From G965216695 sp965216695 (GTDB taxonomy: Bacteria > Pseudomonadota > Gammaproteobacteria > Pseudomonadales > Azotimanducaceae), in assembly GCA_965216695.1 (NCBI GenBank), contig OZ244212.1:3472001-3536000 (forward strand): a stretch of DNA of 64,000 nt. Direction: 5' to 3'. Position numbers and translations under genes: made by a program. Positions 17,141-25,254 of the stretch are shown here, piece by piece (within the stretch, counting starts at the first letter, position 1; each line of letters begins with the position of its first letter). Under the pieces are notes generated by a model, which saw only the letters and a program-made list of their open reading frames with translations, did not search any database and was not told where the DNA came from.

Positions 17141-17998
17141 CTACGGCGCCTCGCTTTCGAGTTGCGCCAGCGCTTCGTCAAATAGCGCTTCTTCCTCAGC
17201 CGACACCGTTGGATACTTGAGATCCAGGCTTTCCAGCGTCTCGACAATGATCGAAGCCACGATTGCGCGCATGGTGGGTTTGTCGTCCGCTGGGATCACG
17301 TACCAGGGATTCTCGGGCGTATGGGTGTACGCGAGGGTCTCTTGATAGGCGTGCCGGTAGTCGTCCCAGTGGGCGCGTTCGGCCACGTCGCGGGCGCTGA
17401 ACTTCCAGTGTTTGTCCTTGTTGTACAGCCGCCTCAGCAGACGCTGGCGTTGTTCCTCGTGGGATACGTTCAGAAAAAATTTGCGGATGATCGTGCCATT
17501 CGCGTGCAGGTGCGCTTCGGTCGACGTCAGGTCGCGATATCGTGTCTGCCAGAACGACTCGTCCGGTTCTGCATTCGGAATCTTGCGATTCGCGATGATC
17601 TCCGGGTGTACGCGAACCACCAGGGTTTCCTCGTACCACGAACGGTTGTGAATGCCGATGCGCCCCCGTTCGGGCATACATTGCCAGTAGCGCCACAGGT
17701 AGCTGTGGTCCATCTGCAGATACGTGGGTGCTTTGAAGCCGAATACCTGGAATCCCTGCGGATTGACGCCGCTGGTGACCTTCTTGATGGTGCTGTCCTT
17801 TCCGGCGGTGTCCATGCCCTGGAAGATCAGCAGAAGGGCGTAGCGGTCGTCGGCCCACAGTTTCTCCTGCAGATCGTCAAACTCCTCCACGCGTTTCTCC
17901 AGCGTGTCCTTGGGATCGTCGAACGCGTCCACGCGGGTGGGATAGCTCTTGATGCTCCGGCCGAGCGTGTAACGGAAATCAGAACTGTCGAATGCCAC
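17141..17998 (-). CDS. Polyphosphate kinase 2 family protein
   Basis: PPK2 phosphotransferase of 285 residues, moving phosphate between polyphosphate and nucleoside mono- or diphosphates. The Walker A element is LIFQGMDTAGKDSTIKKV (about 65-82), followed by GFKAPTYLQMDHSYLWR, RGRIGIHNRSWYEE (Walker B region with conserved R and E) and KFFLNVSHEEQRQRLLRR lid. A single PPK2 domain at this length fits class I/III. GTG 17998 is chosen because GGAGA lies seven bases before it and the family begins there; it overlaps the DUF2891 gene by 20 bases. Last gene of an alcohol dehydrogenase, DUF2891, PPK2 operon. Confidence 0.92.
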   Translation of the reverse strand: MAFDSSDFRYTLGRSIKSYPTRVDAFDDPKDTLEKRVEEFDDLQEKLWADDRYALLLIFQGMDTAGKDSTIKKVTSGVNPQGFQVFGFKAPTYLQMDHSYLWRYWQCMPERGRIGIHNRSWYEETLVVRVHPEIIANRKIPNAEPDESFWQTRYRDLTSTEAHLHANGTIIRKFFLNVSHEEQRQRLLRRLYNKDKHWKFSARDVAERAHWDDYRHAYQETLAYTHTPENPWYVIPADDKPTMRAIVASIIVETLESLDLKYPTVSAEEEALFDEALAQLESEAP

Positions 17999-19013
17999 GA
18001 TTGGTCTCCAGATACAAAGCAAAGGTGCCGAGCCAATGGCTGCCGGCGTAGGTCGAGTGGGGCAGCGCCGCGAAACCGGCCGCTGCGTGCGTCTCGGCAA
18101 CCGCATCGCATTGGTTGCGCAGGGCGTTGTGGGGTTCCAGCGCGCGCGCTATGCCGCGAAGCATGAATGCGCGACTCAGGTTCAGCCCGTGCAAGTGCAC
18201 CAGGTGGCCGTCGTTCGGATCGGCAACGTCAGCGGGCTCGAATGCCTCGAGGAGTGCAGGTAGCTCGGGTAGAGAACCACCGAGCCAGGTATTGAACGGG
18301 CCTGCCGCGAGCACGCGACGCATCAGGTCTGCTTCCGCGAGAACCGGCGACAGGAAGTCGTGCCCGGACGGTTCGAACCGCCAGTCGCGATTGCGGTCGT
18401 CGCCAAACAATCGCGTGCAATGATTGGCGACGTCGCGGGCCAACGTGCCGTTACCTGTCGTGGTCGCGTAGTCGTGCACCAGGGCGAGTGAGAACGCGGT
18501 CTGGTTGTGCGTGCCGCTGCGCACAGGGTAGCGCAGCGCTTCCAACCAGCGGGTGAGCGTTGCCGTAACGTGGTTGGCCAGCGGATTTAGCCGGTTACGC
18601 CACTCGGCGGCGAGGGACGCGCCGGGCACATCGTCCGCGCCCCATTCGTGCATCTCGGCCGACAGCTGCAGCAACCATGCGAGGCCGTATGGGCGTTCGA
18701 ATCCCCGCCGGTTGGGCGCTTGCAGGTAGGCAAGCTCCGCGTCCAGATTCACGGCGGTAAGGGATCGTTCGAGAACATCGCGGGCCCGCGCGGCCAGCGC
18801 GTGATTGGGGATCGTGCGTGCGACCCGCGCCAGCGTCCAGTGCCCGTGTACCGCGCTATGCCAGTCGAAACAGCCGTAAAAAGCCGGGTGCAGCGTTTGC
18901 GGCGTTGCGGCGTCGGTCTGAGCGTTCAGCACGTGTGCAATTGCGTTCGGGTATTCGCGCTCGACGCACGCAAGCGCGAATTCGGCGGCGCACTGCACGA
19001 CGGCGTGGCGCAC
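17979..19013 (-). CDS. DUF2891 family protein
   Basis: A 344-residue cytoplasmic protein of the DUF2891 family. Visible family blocks are FYGCFDWHSAVHGHWTL (about 47-63), RPYGLAWLLQLSAE, GTHNQTAFSLAL, and HDFLSPVLAEADLMRRVL, with HLHGLNLSRAFMLRGIA near the end. The many His and Trp residues and the helical pattern suggest an alpha/alpha-toroid hydrolase-like fold, but no activity is established. It starts 6 bases after the alcohol dehydrogenase stop and overlaps PPK2, so it is the middle gene of a three-gene operon. Confidence 0.87.
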   Translation of the reverse strand: MRHAVVQCAAEFALACVEREYPNAIAHVLNAQTDAATPQTLHPAFYGCFDWHSAVHGHWTLARVARTIPNHALAARARDVLERSLTAVNLDAELAYLQAPNRRGFERPYGLAWLLQLSAEMHEWGADDVPGASLAAEWRNRLNPLANHVTATLTRWLEALRYPVRSGTHNQTAFSLALVHDYATTTGNGTLARDVANHCTRLFGDDRNRDWRFEPSGHDFLSPVLAEADLMRRVLAAGPFNTWLGGSLPELPALLEAFEPADVADPNDGHLVHLHGLNLSRAFMLRGIARALEPHNALRNQCDAVAETHAAAGFAALPHSTYAGSHWLGTFALYLETNRGIRQF

Positions 19014-19019
19014 GGAGTG

Positions 19020-20114
19020 TCAGTCGAACTCCAGGATCGCGCGACCCTGGATGCGGCCTTCCTGCAACGCCGTGGTGGCTTCGTTGATGTCCTCGATCCG
19101 GTAACGCTCCGTTACCATCGCGTCCAGCGGCAGCGCGCCGCTCAATTCCCAATCCAGAAAGGTGGGGAAGTCGCGATCCGGGGCGCACGAGCCACCGATG
19201 CTGCCGATGAAGTGCTTCTCGTTCAGCAGCACATCCAGCGCATTCAGTTCCACGTTGGTCATGGGTACGCCGACCAGCACCGCAGTTCCGCCATCGCAGA
19301 CCCCGAAGTGGCCCGCGCGGCACGCCGGTACGATCTGTTCCATGGTTGCTTTGATGCCAATGCAGTCGAACGCGAAATCCACACCAGACACGGGGGTTTG
19401 CAGAATCGTGAAGTTGTCCGCACGCGTCGTCATTTCGTGAATCGCCGCAACCGGGTCCTGTTGCGATGCGTTGATGCCGTGCGTTGCGCCGAAACGTTTC
19501 GCAAACTCCAGTTTCTGGTCGTCCAGATCCACCGCAATGATCGGATCTGCACCGGCCATCTTCGCCCCGACGACGGCACTCAGTCCGACGCCTCCGACGC
19601 CGAACACGGCGACGCTCTGGCCCGGCATCACGTGGGCGGTGTTGATCACCGCGCCGGCGCCCGTCATCACGGCGCACCCGATGATTGCGGTAACGTCTTT
19701 CTTGATCCCCGGATCGACCTTCACCACGTACTGCTGATCGGCGAGGGTATGGTCGGCCCACGTGAATACGTTCTCGGATTCAGCCACGCCGTCGCTGACG
19801 TCGAGCCGTGCCCGCACCGGCAGCGCCGCGGCGGCTTGGGCGTCGCGTGGTACCCACGTCACCAGAACCGTATCACCCTCGGCAACGTGCGATACGTCGC
19901 TGCCCACCTTCAGCACCACACCGGTAGATTCGTGGCCGAGCACCACCGGCGCCTCGCGCGGTCGGTGCATCTGATGCAGCTGGGAATGACACACGCCGGA
20001 TGCGTACTGTTTCACCACCACCTGGGTTGGCCCAGGGTCCGGAAGGGCGACTTCCTCTACCCGCAGTTCCGCGGTTTCCTTCGGTAACACGACTACGCGC
20101 GCCGGTGTGCTCAT
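19020..20114 (-). CDS. Zinc-dependent alcohol dehydrogenase family protein (MDR)
   Basis: A 364-residue medium-chain dehydrogenase/reductase. Catalytic zinc ligands are present: Cys in YASGVCHSQLHQ, and VLGHESTGVV with its His-Glu; the third, Cys in IIGCAVMTGAGAV, is also visible. The NAD-binding Rossmann motif is VAVFGVGGVGLSAV. The four-Cys structural zinc loop of classical class III enzymes seems absent: the equivalent stretch reads TWVPRDAQAAAALPV. It should oxidise a primary alcohol or a thiol adduct with NAD(P). ATG 20114 is preceded by GGAGGGAAAC. First gene of the operon with DUF2891 and PPK2. Confidence 0.88.
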   Translation of the reverse strand: MSTPARVVVLPKETAELRVEEVALPDPGPTQVVVKQYASGVCHSQLHQMHRPREAPVVLGHESTGVVLKVGSDVSHVAEGDTVLVTWVPRDAQAAAALPVRARLDVSDGVAESENVFTWADHTLADQQYVVKVDPGIKKDVTAIIGCAVMTGAGAVINTAHVMPGQSVAVFGVGGVGLSAVVGAKMAGADPIIAVDLDDQKLEFAKRFGATHGINASQQDPVAAIHEMTTRADNFTILQTPVSGVDFAFDCIGIKATMEQIVPACRAGHFGVCDGGTAVLVGVPMTNVELNALDVLLNEKHFIGSIGGSCAPDRDFPTFLDWELSGALPLDAMVTERYRIEDINEATTALQEGRIQGRAILEFD

Positions 20115-20226
20115 GTTTCCCTCCTGTATTCGGATGTGCGCATTTGCGCGCTGGATCACGCGAGATTATTGACAGGTTTGGCGTGGCGGGGCAAATGGTG
20201 CCGTTGCGCCGCGGTAAAATTGCGCC

Positions 20227-20997
20227 ATGGCGGAAATGTACCGACTGATATTCGCAGCCGAAGTGGCGCCGGACCAGCACGCGGCGGTGGTGAAACGACG
20301 GCTGCAGAAAGCGTTGAAGCTGAACGACGAACAGTTGGCGCAGATGTTCGCGGGCACGCCGCTGGTCGTGAAGAAGACGCCGGATCGGGCCGTGGCCGCC
20401 AAGTGGCAGGCTGTGTTCAAGTCTGCGGGCGCACGCCTGCGGGTCAAAGTGGAGCAGGCCGCCGAGCCGGACCCCAAGCGCGTTACGCTCAAGGAGCGTG
20501 TCGCAGCGCATCAGAAAGCGGCTGTGAAAACGCGCAAAGATGCGCTGCCGGACATTGTCGCGGGCGCTGCGGCGAAACTATGGCGGCTTTTTCCGGTCGG
20601 CAGCTTTCTGCTGCAACCCACTGAGCGCCGGGTGGAAGAAGCAACGGAGATCACCCCGGCCGAGTTCGAACTCGCGGATGCGGGCGCAACGCTTGGCGAA
20701 GCGCGTGCCCCGGAGCCCGCTCCGAAGGTCGACATCGCCGGCTGGACGCTGGCTGAGGTGGGTGAACGCTTAGGCGTATCTGAGCAAGCGCTCGAGGAAC
20801 TGTCCCTCGACATCGAATTCGACCTTGCGGACGCGGGCGCTCAACTCGTGGAACCGGCGGCACCGCCCGTGGCGGTGGTAGACATAGATGCGGTCAGCTT
20901 CGACGTGGCCGATGTGGGCGCAACAATGGATCAAGCCCCGGAGACCGTTGCACCGCCGCCCCCGGACACGTCGCGTCTGTCGGTGGTATCGGACTGA
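20227..20997 (+). CDS. Hypothetical protein with internal FxLADAGA repeats
   Basis: A 256-residue protein whose family I cannot name. Residues 1-75 form a compact domain (YRLIFAAEVAPDQ, LFAG-like QMFAGTPLVVKK, FKSAGARLRVKV) like small domains found at the N terminus of many gammaproteobacterial hypothetical proteins. After a basic linker and a short hydrophobic segment (LFPVGSFLLQP, about 121-131), three near-identical motifs appear: FELADAGATL (147-156), FDLADAGAQL (198-207), FDVADVGATM (225-234), plus a weaker WTLAEVGERL (173-182). The motifs are separated by acidic, proline-rich linkers. This suggests repeated short binding elements. The gene is divergent from the alcohol dehydrogenase and convergent with the mevalonate operon. 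Confidence 0.75.
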   Translation: MAEMYRLIFAAEVAPDQHAAVVKRRLQKALKLNDEQLAQMFAGTPLVVKKTPDRAVAAKWQAVFKSAGARLRVKVEQAAEPDPKRVTLKERVAAHQKAAVKTRKDALPDIVAGAAAKLWRLFPVGSFLLQPTERRVEEATEITPAEFELADAGATLGEARAPEPAPKVDIAGWTLAEVGERLGVSEQALEELSLDIEFDLADAGAQLVEPAAPPVAVVDIDAVSFDVADVGATMDQAPETVAPPPPDTSRLSVVSD

Positions 20998-21013
20998 GCC
21001 CTCGGGCTGTCGG

Positions 21014-23284
21014 CTACTCTACGGTGATGGCCCGGGCCTCGTAACCGGCGCGGGCCATCGCATCCACCACGCGCGTATGCTCGCCGGCGCGCACCAGCGC
21101 CACCATCGATCCCCCGCCGCCTCCCCCGGTGAGCTTGGCGCCCAGCGCTCCGTGTGCTCGGGCAATGTGCACCAGTTCTTCCAGTTCCGGTGTGGAGAGC
21201 TGCAACGCGTTCAGGTAGCCGTGGCACAGATTCATCAGTTCGCCCAGATCGTCCATGTGTCCCCCCCGCAACGCTTCTTCGCCAGCGTCGGTAAGTGCGG
21301 CGATCTGGTCGAACAGGCTTTCGTAGCGCGTTCGATGGCTGAGCCATGCGGTGCGCACGCGCGCAACCGTGTTTGCGGTGAGGCTCTCGCGCCCGGAAAA
21401 CCCGATCACCAGGTCTACCGGACCGGCGAGCGTGATCTGCGTAAATCGGGGCGTCGATGCGTTCTGATACCGGATCGGTTCGCCGTAGGTTGCAACGGTG
21501 TTGTCGATGCCGGACGGCGTGCCGTGTGCCGCCCGTTCGCACTCGAACGCCAGGTCGTTCACCTGGGCATCGTTCAAGTCCAGTCCATAGGCGTGACTCA
21601 GCGCTCGGATGATCGCCACCGCCAGCGCTGCGGAACCGCCGAGACCGACGGCCTTCGGAATGTGTGGTATCACCTCGATCGTCATCGCGCGGTCTGCGAG
21701 CGCCAGGCGTGCGAGCAGTGTGTTCAGAATGCCGCCAATGCCGTTTTGCGTTTCCGGCTTCAGCCGCTGTTCCAGTCCCCAACGCGGGATCACGATGTGT
21801 ATGCCGTCGTGTTTGCGCTGCATCACCGAAGCTTCGACGGAACGGGGAATGGGCAGCGCGAGCGCGGGTCGGCCGTAGACCACCGCGTGTTCGCCGAGCA
21901 GGATCACCTTGGCGCACGCAGCTTCGCGATGCGCACGGTTGGGATCTACGGTGCGCCGCGCGAGGTTTTTCACGATCTCCTGTGCCTTCCACACTTTGAT
22001 CTCGCCGCTTTCGATCAACGCTTCCACGACGGTGTCGAAGATCGATTCGGGAACCTGAGCCGTGCTGGCGACGCTGCGGGCATGCAGCGTCATGTGATTT
22101 TGCTGAATGCCGTCCGTGGATAGCGCCCGCAACGCAGCGAAGTTCTGGGCCAGACCGACGCAGGCCATCACGCCTGCAAGTTCCGTCGCATTTGGGGAGC
22201 CGAGCAGCCGGTGATTGATTCGTACCGAGGTGTTGCTTTCCAGCGAGCCGCCTACGGTTCCGACTTTCATCGGTATGTCGATGGATCCCGTCAGCGCGCC
22301 GTGGTCCCCGCGCGTCCATTGGGTCAGAGCACGGTAGTGTCCGTTGCGGGCTGCATAGGCATGGGCGGCAGCTTCGATCGCGCGCCAGTCGTTGCCGGTG
22401 GCGAGTGCAACGGCGTCCACGCCGTTCATGATGCCCTTGTTGTGAGTGGCAGCGCGGTACGGGTCGACGAGCGCGAGGTCGTTGGCGAGGATAATGCCGT
22501 CGCGCACCTCCTCTCCGGTGTAGCCCTTGCCTTCGAGGTTGTTCACCGGAATCGTTACGTGCGCGCGTGCCAGCGCCCGGTCGGTAAGGTTCGACAGAAT
22601 GCGCAGAAACACCTTTCCGCCGGTCAACGTTTCAACCAGCGATGCAATGCCTTCGCACATGCCGTTGACGAGGTTGGCCCCCATCGCGTCGCAGGTATCC
22701 ACCAGCAGGTGTACAACAACCATCGGACGGCCGTCGCTCGGTGATTCGTGAACGTGCACTTCGATGTCGACCGCGCCGCCACCGCGAGCCACCATCTTCG
22801 GGTGCAGGCTGTTTGCCAGATCCAGAATCTCGTCACGATGCGCCAGTAGCGTTTCGCGGGCGCGCTTCACATCGCCGACGTTCACCGCCTGCACCTGGCC
22901 GATCAGTATGGGTTGGGTGGTGGTCACGTCGAAGCCACCGGACAGCCGTGCCAGTCGGGCGGCCCCGGACAGGCCGGCCACGATGGAGGGTTCCTCGACA
23001 ACCAGCGGCACGACGTAATCCCGGCCGTTGATTAGAAAATTCAATGCCACGCCCTGCGGTAAACCGAACACGCCCACCACGTTCTCGATCATCTTGTCTG
23101 CAGACGACAGCCGTAGCGTGTGTTCTCCGCTGCTCAGATACCGTACGTCCTCGGCGCTCAACAGTCCCTTTTCCTGCAGTGCGGCGATGCGTTCAGCCAC
23201 GGACATGCGAAAGAAGTTGGGGATACGTGATGACCGCTCGCGGGACTCGCTGCGATCACTTTCAGGATTGTAGTTGGATGCCAT
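21014..23284 (-). CDS. Fused HMG-CoA reductase (class II) - mevalonate kinase
   Basis: A 756-residue fusion catalysing two successive mevalonate pathway steps. Residues about 1-430 are class II HMG-CoA reductase: KMIENVVGVFGLPQGVA with the catalytic Glu, DAMGANLVNGMCEG, PYRAATHNKGIMNG with the catalytic Lys, and QQNHMTLHARSVA with the catalytic His. Residues about 445-756 are a GHMP mevalonate kinase: AKVILLGEHAVVYGRPALALP, the ATP loop PKAVGLGGSAALAVA and LTGGGGGGSMVAL. There is no stop or frameshift between them; the junction is VKNLARRTVDPNRAHREAACAK. ATG 23284 has GGAGG nine bases upstream and overlaps the phosphomevalonate kinase gene by 23 bases. Confidence 0.93.
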   Translation of the reverse strand: MASNYNPESDRSESRERSSRIPNFFRMSVAERIAALQEKGLLSAEDVRYLSSGEHTLRLSSADKMIENVVGVFGLPQGVALNFLINGRDYVVPLVVEEPSIVAGLSGAARLARLSGGFDVTTTQPILIGQVQAVNVGDVKRARETLLAHRDEILDLANSLHPKMVARGGGAVDIEVHVHESPSDGRPMVVVHLLVDTCDAMGANLVNGMCEGIASLVETLTGGKVFLRILSNLTDRALARAHVTIPVNNLEGKGYTGEEVRDGIILANDLALVDPYRAATHNKGIMNGVDAVALATGNDWRAIEAAAHAYAARNGHYRALTQWTRGDHGALTGSIDIPMKVGTVGGSLESNTSVRINHRLLGSPNATELAGVMACVGLAQNFAALRALSTDGIQQNHMTLHARSVASTAQVPESIFDTVVEALIESGEIKVWKAQEIVKNLARRTVDPNRAHREAACAKVILLGEHAVVYGRPALALPIPRSVEASVMQRKHDGIHIVIPRWGLEQRLKPETQNGIGGILNTLLARLALADRAMTIEVIPHIPKAVGLGGSAALAVAIIRALSHAYGLDLNDAQVNDLAFECERAAHGTPSGIDNTVATYGEPIRYQNASTPRFTQITLAGPVDLVIGFSGRESLTANTVARVRTAWLSHRTRYESLFDQIAALTDAGEEALRGGHMDDLGELMNLCHGYLNALQLSTPELEELVHIARAHGALGAKLTGGGGGGSMVALVRAGEHTRVVDAMARAGYEARAITVE

Positions 23285-24254
23285 GCGGCGCAACCTCCAG
23301 GGCTACGGGTTCAACCGACGGGTGGCGGCAGGCTTCTGCGGCAAACGCCTCGATCGACGACGGTTCTTGGGCCAGTGCAATCCCGACGTCTCCGCCGCCG
23401 GCACCGCAGGGTTTGTACACTACACCATAGCGTTGTGCCAGTTTGTGCAAAAACCAATGAACTGGCGAGTAGACGCCGATACGCCCGGCCTGATCGAACG
23501 CAATGAGCCGGTCGCAATACGTCTGCAGCGCATCGATCGTCGGCGGTGTGGAACAGAGCGTATCACTTGCGTGGGCCAGGCGCGTGAGCGCCGATTGCAG
23601 AGCCGGGCGCTCGCCGCGTTCTGCGAGGCGCGATAACAACGTCGTGGTGGTGGCCGCGGTGCCGGTCCAGAAAGTCGTGAACGGGAACGGGCACCCGGGT
23701 GGGTATGGCTCGCTGCTGGCCCCGGTACTGTCGATCTGATATCGAAGGACGCCGCCATGAAAACTGGCTGCTACATCAATACCGCTGCCGCGGCCGTGCT
23801 GTGCGGCGCGGTGGGCCGCGTAGACCTGGTTGAACGACGGCGCAGTGCCGACATACTCGGCCAGCACCCGATAGAGCGCGGTACAGACCGCAGCGCTGGA
23901 ACCTAAGCCCAGCTTCTGACCGGTTGTTGGATCGCTGAACGCGGTGGAGTCGAGCGAGAGTCGCACAGCCGACGGAAACTCGGCCTCAGGGAACTGCGTG
24001 AGCATATGATGCAGCAACCAACCGCCCGATCCCGGCTCCGGAGCGTGAACCCGCAGGTCGCGCAGGCGCGTAACCAGCTGCGGTTGCGCGAGTCCCGGCG
24101 TGTCGATCGCCCAGCCGTCCGCGTCCGCGCGAACGCAGGCTTCTACGCGTGCAAAACGCGAAACGGCCATTACGACCGCGGGCGCGCCCTCCAGCACCGC
24201 GTACTCGCCCCAGAGTACGAGTTTGCCGGGGGCGGTCGCTACGTGGCGGCTCAT
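23262..24254 (-). CDS. Phosphomevalonate kinase
   Basis: GHMP kinase of 330 residues that would phosphorylate mevalonate 5-phosphate. The N-terminal block is TAPGKLVLWGEYAVLEGAPAVV, the ATP-binding loop QKLGLGSSAAVCTALY, then GRGSGIDVAASFHGG, and a C-terminal YKPCGAGGGDVGIAL. The GSGIDVAAS block and the position between mvaD and the reductase-kinase fusion favour phosphomevalonate kinase over a second mevalonate kinase. ATG 24254 overlaps the mvaD stop by 4 bases. Together the three genes cover HMG-CoA to isopentenyl diphosphate. Confidence 0.88.
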   Translation of the reverse strand: MSRHVATAPGKLVLWGEYAVLEGAPAVVMAVSRFARVEACVRADADGWAIDTPGLAQPQLVTRLRDLRVHAPEPGSGGWLLHHMLTQFPEAEFPSAVRLSLDSTAFSDPTTGQKLGLGSSAAVCTALYRVLAEYVGTAPSFNQVYAAHRAAQHGRGSGIDVAASFHGGVLRYQIDSTGASSEPYPPGCPFPFTTFWTGTAATTTTLLSRLAERGERPALQSALTRLAHASDTLCSTPPTIDALQTYCDRLIAFDQAGRIGVYSPVHWFLHKLAQRYGVVYKPCGAGGGDVGIALAQEPSSIEAFAAEACRHPSVEPVALEVAPHGIQLQS

Positions 24255-25231
24255 CGGTGCCTGCCGGCCGGCGTATCCGTCGTGTGCGACTCGCTGTCCG
24301 CAATAATCCTCGCACCCTCGCCGAGCGCGCTGCGATACATCGACAGCACGCCGGGTACGCTGCCCAGCACGGTTGCAACCCTGTTGGTAACTCCAGGATC
24401 GCACACGGCTTTCACCTGAGGGCCCGCATCGATTGTGAAGAACACCTCGACGCCGTCGGCCTGGAGCTTGCGGATGGCTTCGATGCACGCGACGGTCGCC
24501 GCATTCCAGTACATGAGCGGAGGTCGGGTAGCGAGCATCAGCGCGTGCATCTGGAGACAGCTTGCCTCGGCGACGTCCGCAAGCTGGGCGAAATCTCGTT
24601 GTTCGATGGCCTCGGCGGCCTGATCGTTGGCGGATCGCGTTGCGTGCTGCCAGGCATCGAAATACGGGGACGTCTCGCGACTGAGTGTCATGCCACGAGT
24701 CGACGAAATCCGTTTGCGCGACGTGTCCGTAATCGCAACCACGACCTCGAGCGGCCAGTCTGCCGGGCTCGCCAGGCGCTTCGCTGCCCAATCGGGACCG
24801 CTCAGCGCCACGAAGCCGGCTTCGATCGACCGTGCCGCCGACGCGGAGCCGCGACGCGCCCATTGCGATCGTTCGGCGACGTTGAGTTTCAGTGAACACA
24901 GCGAATCGACTGCGGTAACCAGCGCCGCAAATCCGGACGCCGATGAGGCGATGCCGGCGGCTGTAGGAAAGCTGTTCGTGGAGTTGATGTGCAGTGGCGG
25001 AACGTCGTAGCGTTCGCGCAACGCCGTCAGCAGTGCGCGCACTTTAGTGTCTTCTCGGGGCGCACCGTCGAGCACAAACTGGTCTTCGTCTCCAACCGTT
25101 ACCTGGGTTTGCGTCGATAGCCCGCCGAGCGTGATCGAGATGGAAGGCGTTGCCGGAATGTTGCGGGTGGTATCAGCCTTGCCCCAATACTTCACGAGCG
25201 CAATGTTGGGGTGTGCAACCGCCGTTACCAC
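24251..25231 (-). CDS. mvaD: Diphosphomevalonate decarboxylase
   Basis: ATP-dependent decarboxylase giving isopentenyl diphosphate; 326 residues, the usual size. Diagnostic motifs are HPNIALVKYWGKAD at the start, NSTNSFPTAAGIASSASGFAALV with the serine-rich ATP loop (about 85-107), and FFTIDAGPQVKAV carrying the conserved catalytic Asp. The start is GTG 25231, with GGAAGGA a few bases upstream; no in-frame ATG lies nearby. It is first of the three mevalonate genes, 23 bases downstream of the amidase gene. No isopentenyl diphosphate isomerase or HMG-CoA synthase gene lies in the window, so these must be elsewhere. Confidence 0.92.
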   Translation of the reverse strand: MVTAVAHPNIALVKYWGKADTTRNIPATPSISITLGGLSTQTQVTVGDEDQFVLDGAPREDTKVRALLTALRERYDVPPLHINSTNSFPTAAGIASSASGFAALVTAVDSLCSLKLNVAERSQWARRGSASAARSIEAGFVALSGPDWAAKRLASPADWPLEVVVAITDTSRKRISSTRGMTLSRETSPYFDAWQHATRSANDQAAEAIEQRDFAQLADVAEASCLQMHALMLATRPPLMYWNAATVACIEAIRKLQADGVEVFFTIDAGPQVKAVCDPGVTNRVATVLGSVPGVLSMYRSALGEGARIIADSESHTTDTPAGRHR

Positions 25232-25254
25232 CGCAATCCTTCCGGGCAGGCGAT

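Noticed and set aside
18648..20087. A 479-codon open frame on the plus strand
   Set aside because: It lies opposite the alcohol dehydrogenase and DUF2891 genes, both supported by motifs, and its translation is His/Arg-rich, a common artefact of GC-rich antisense.
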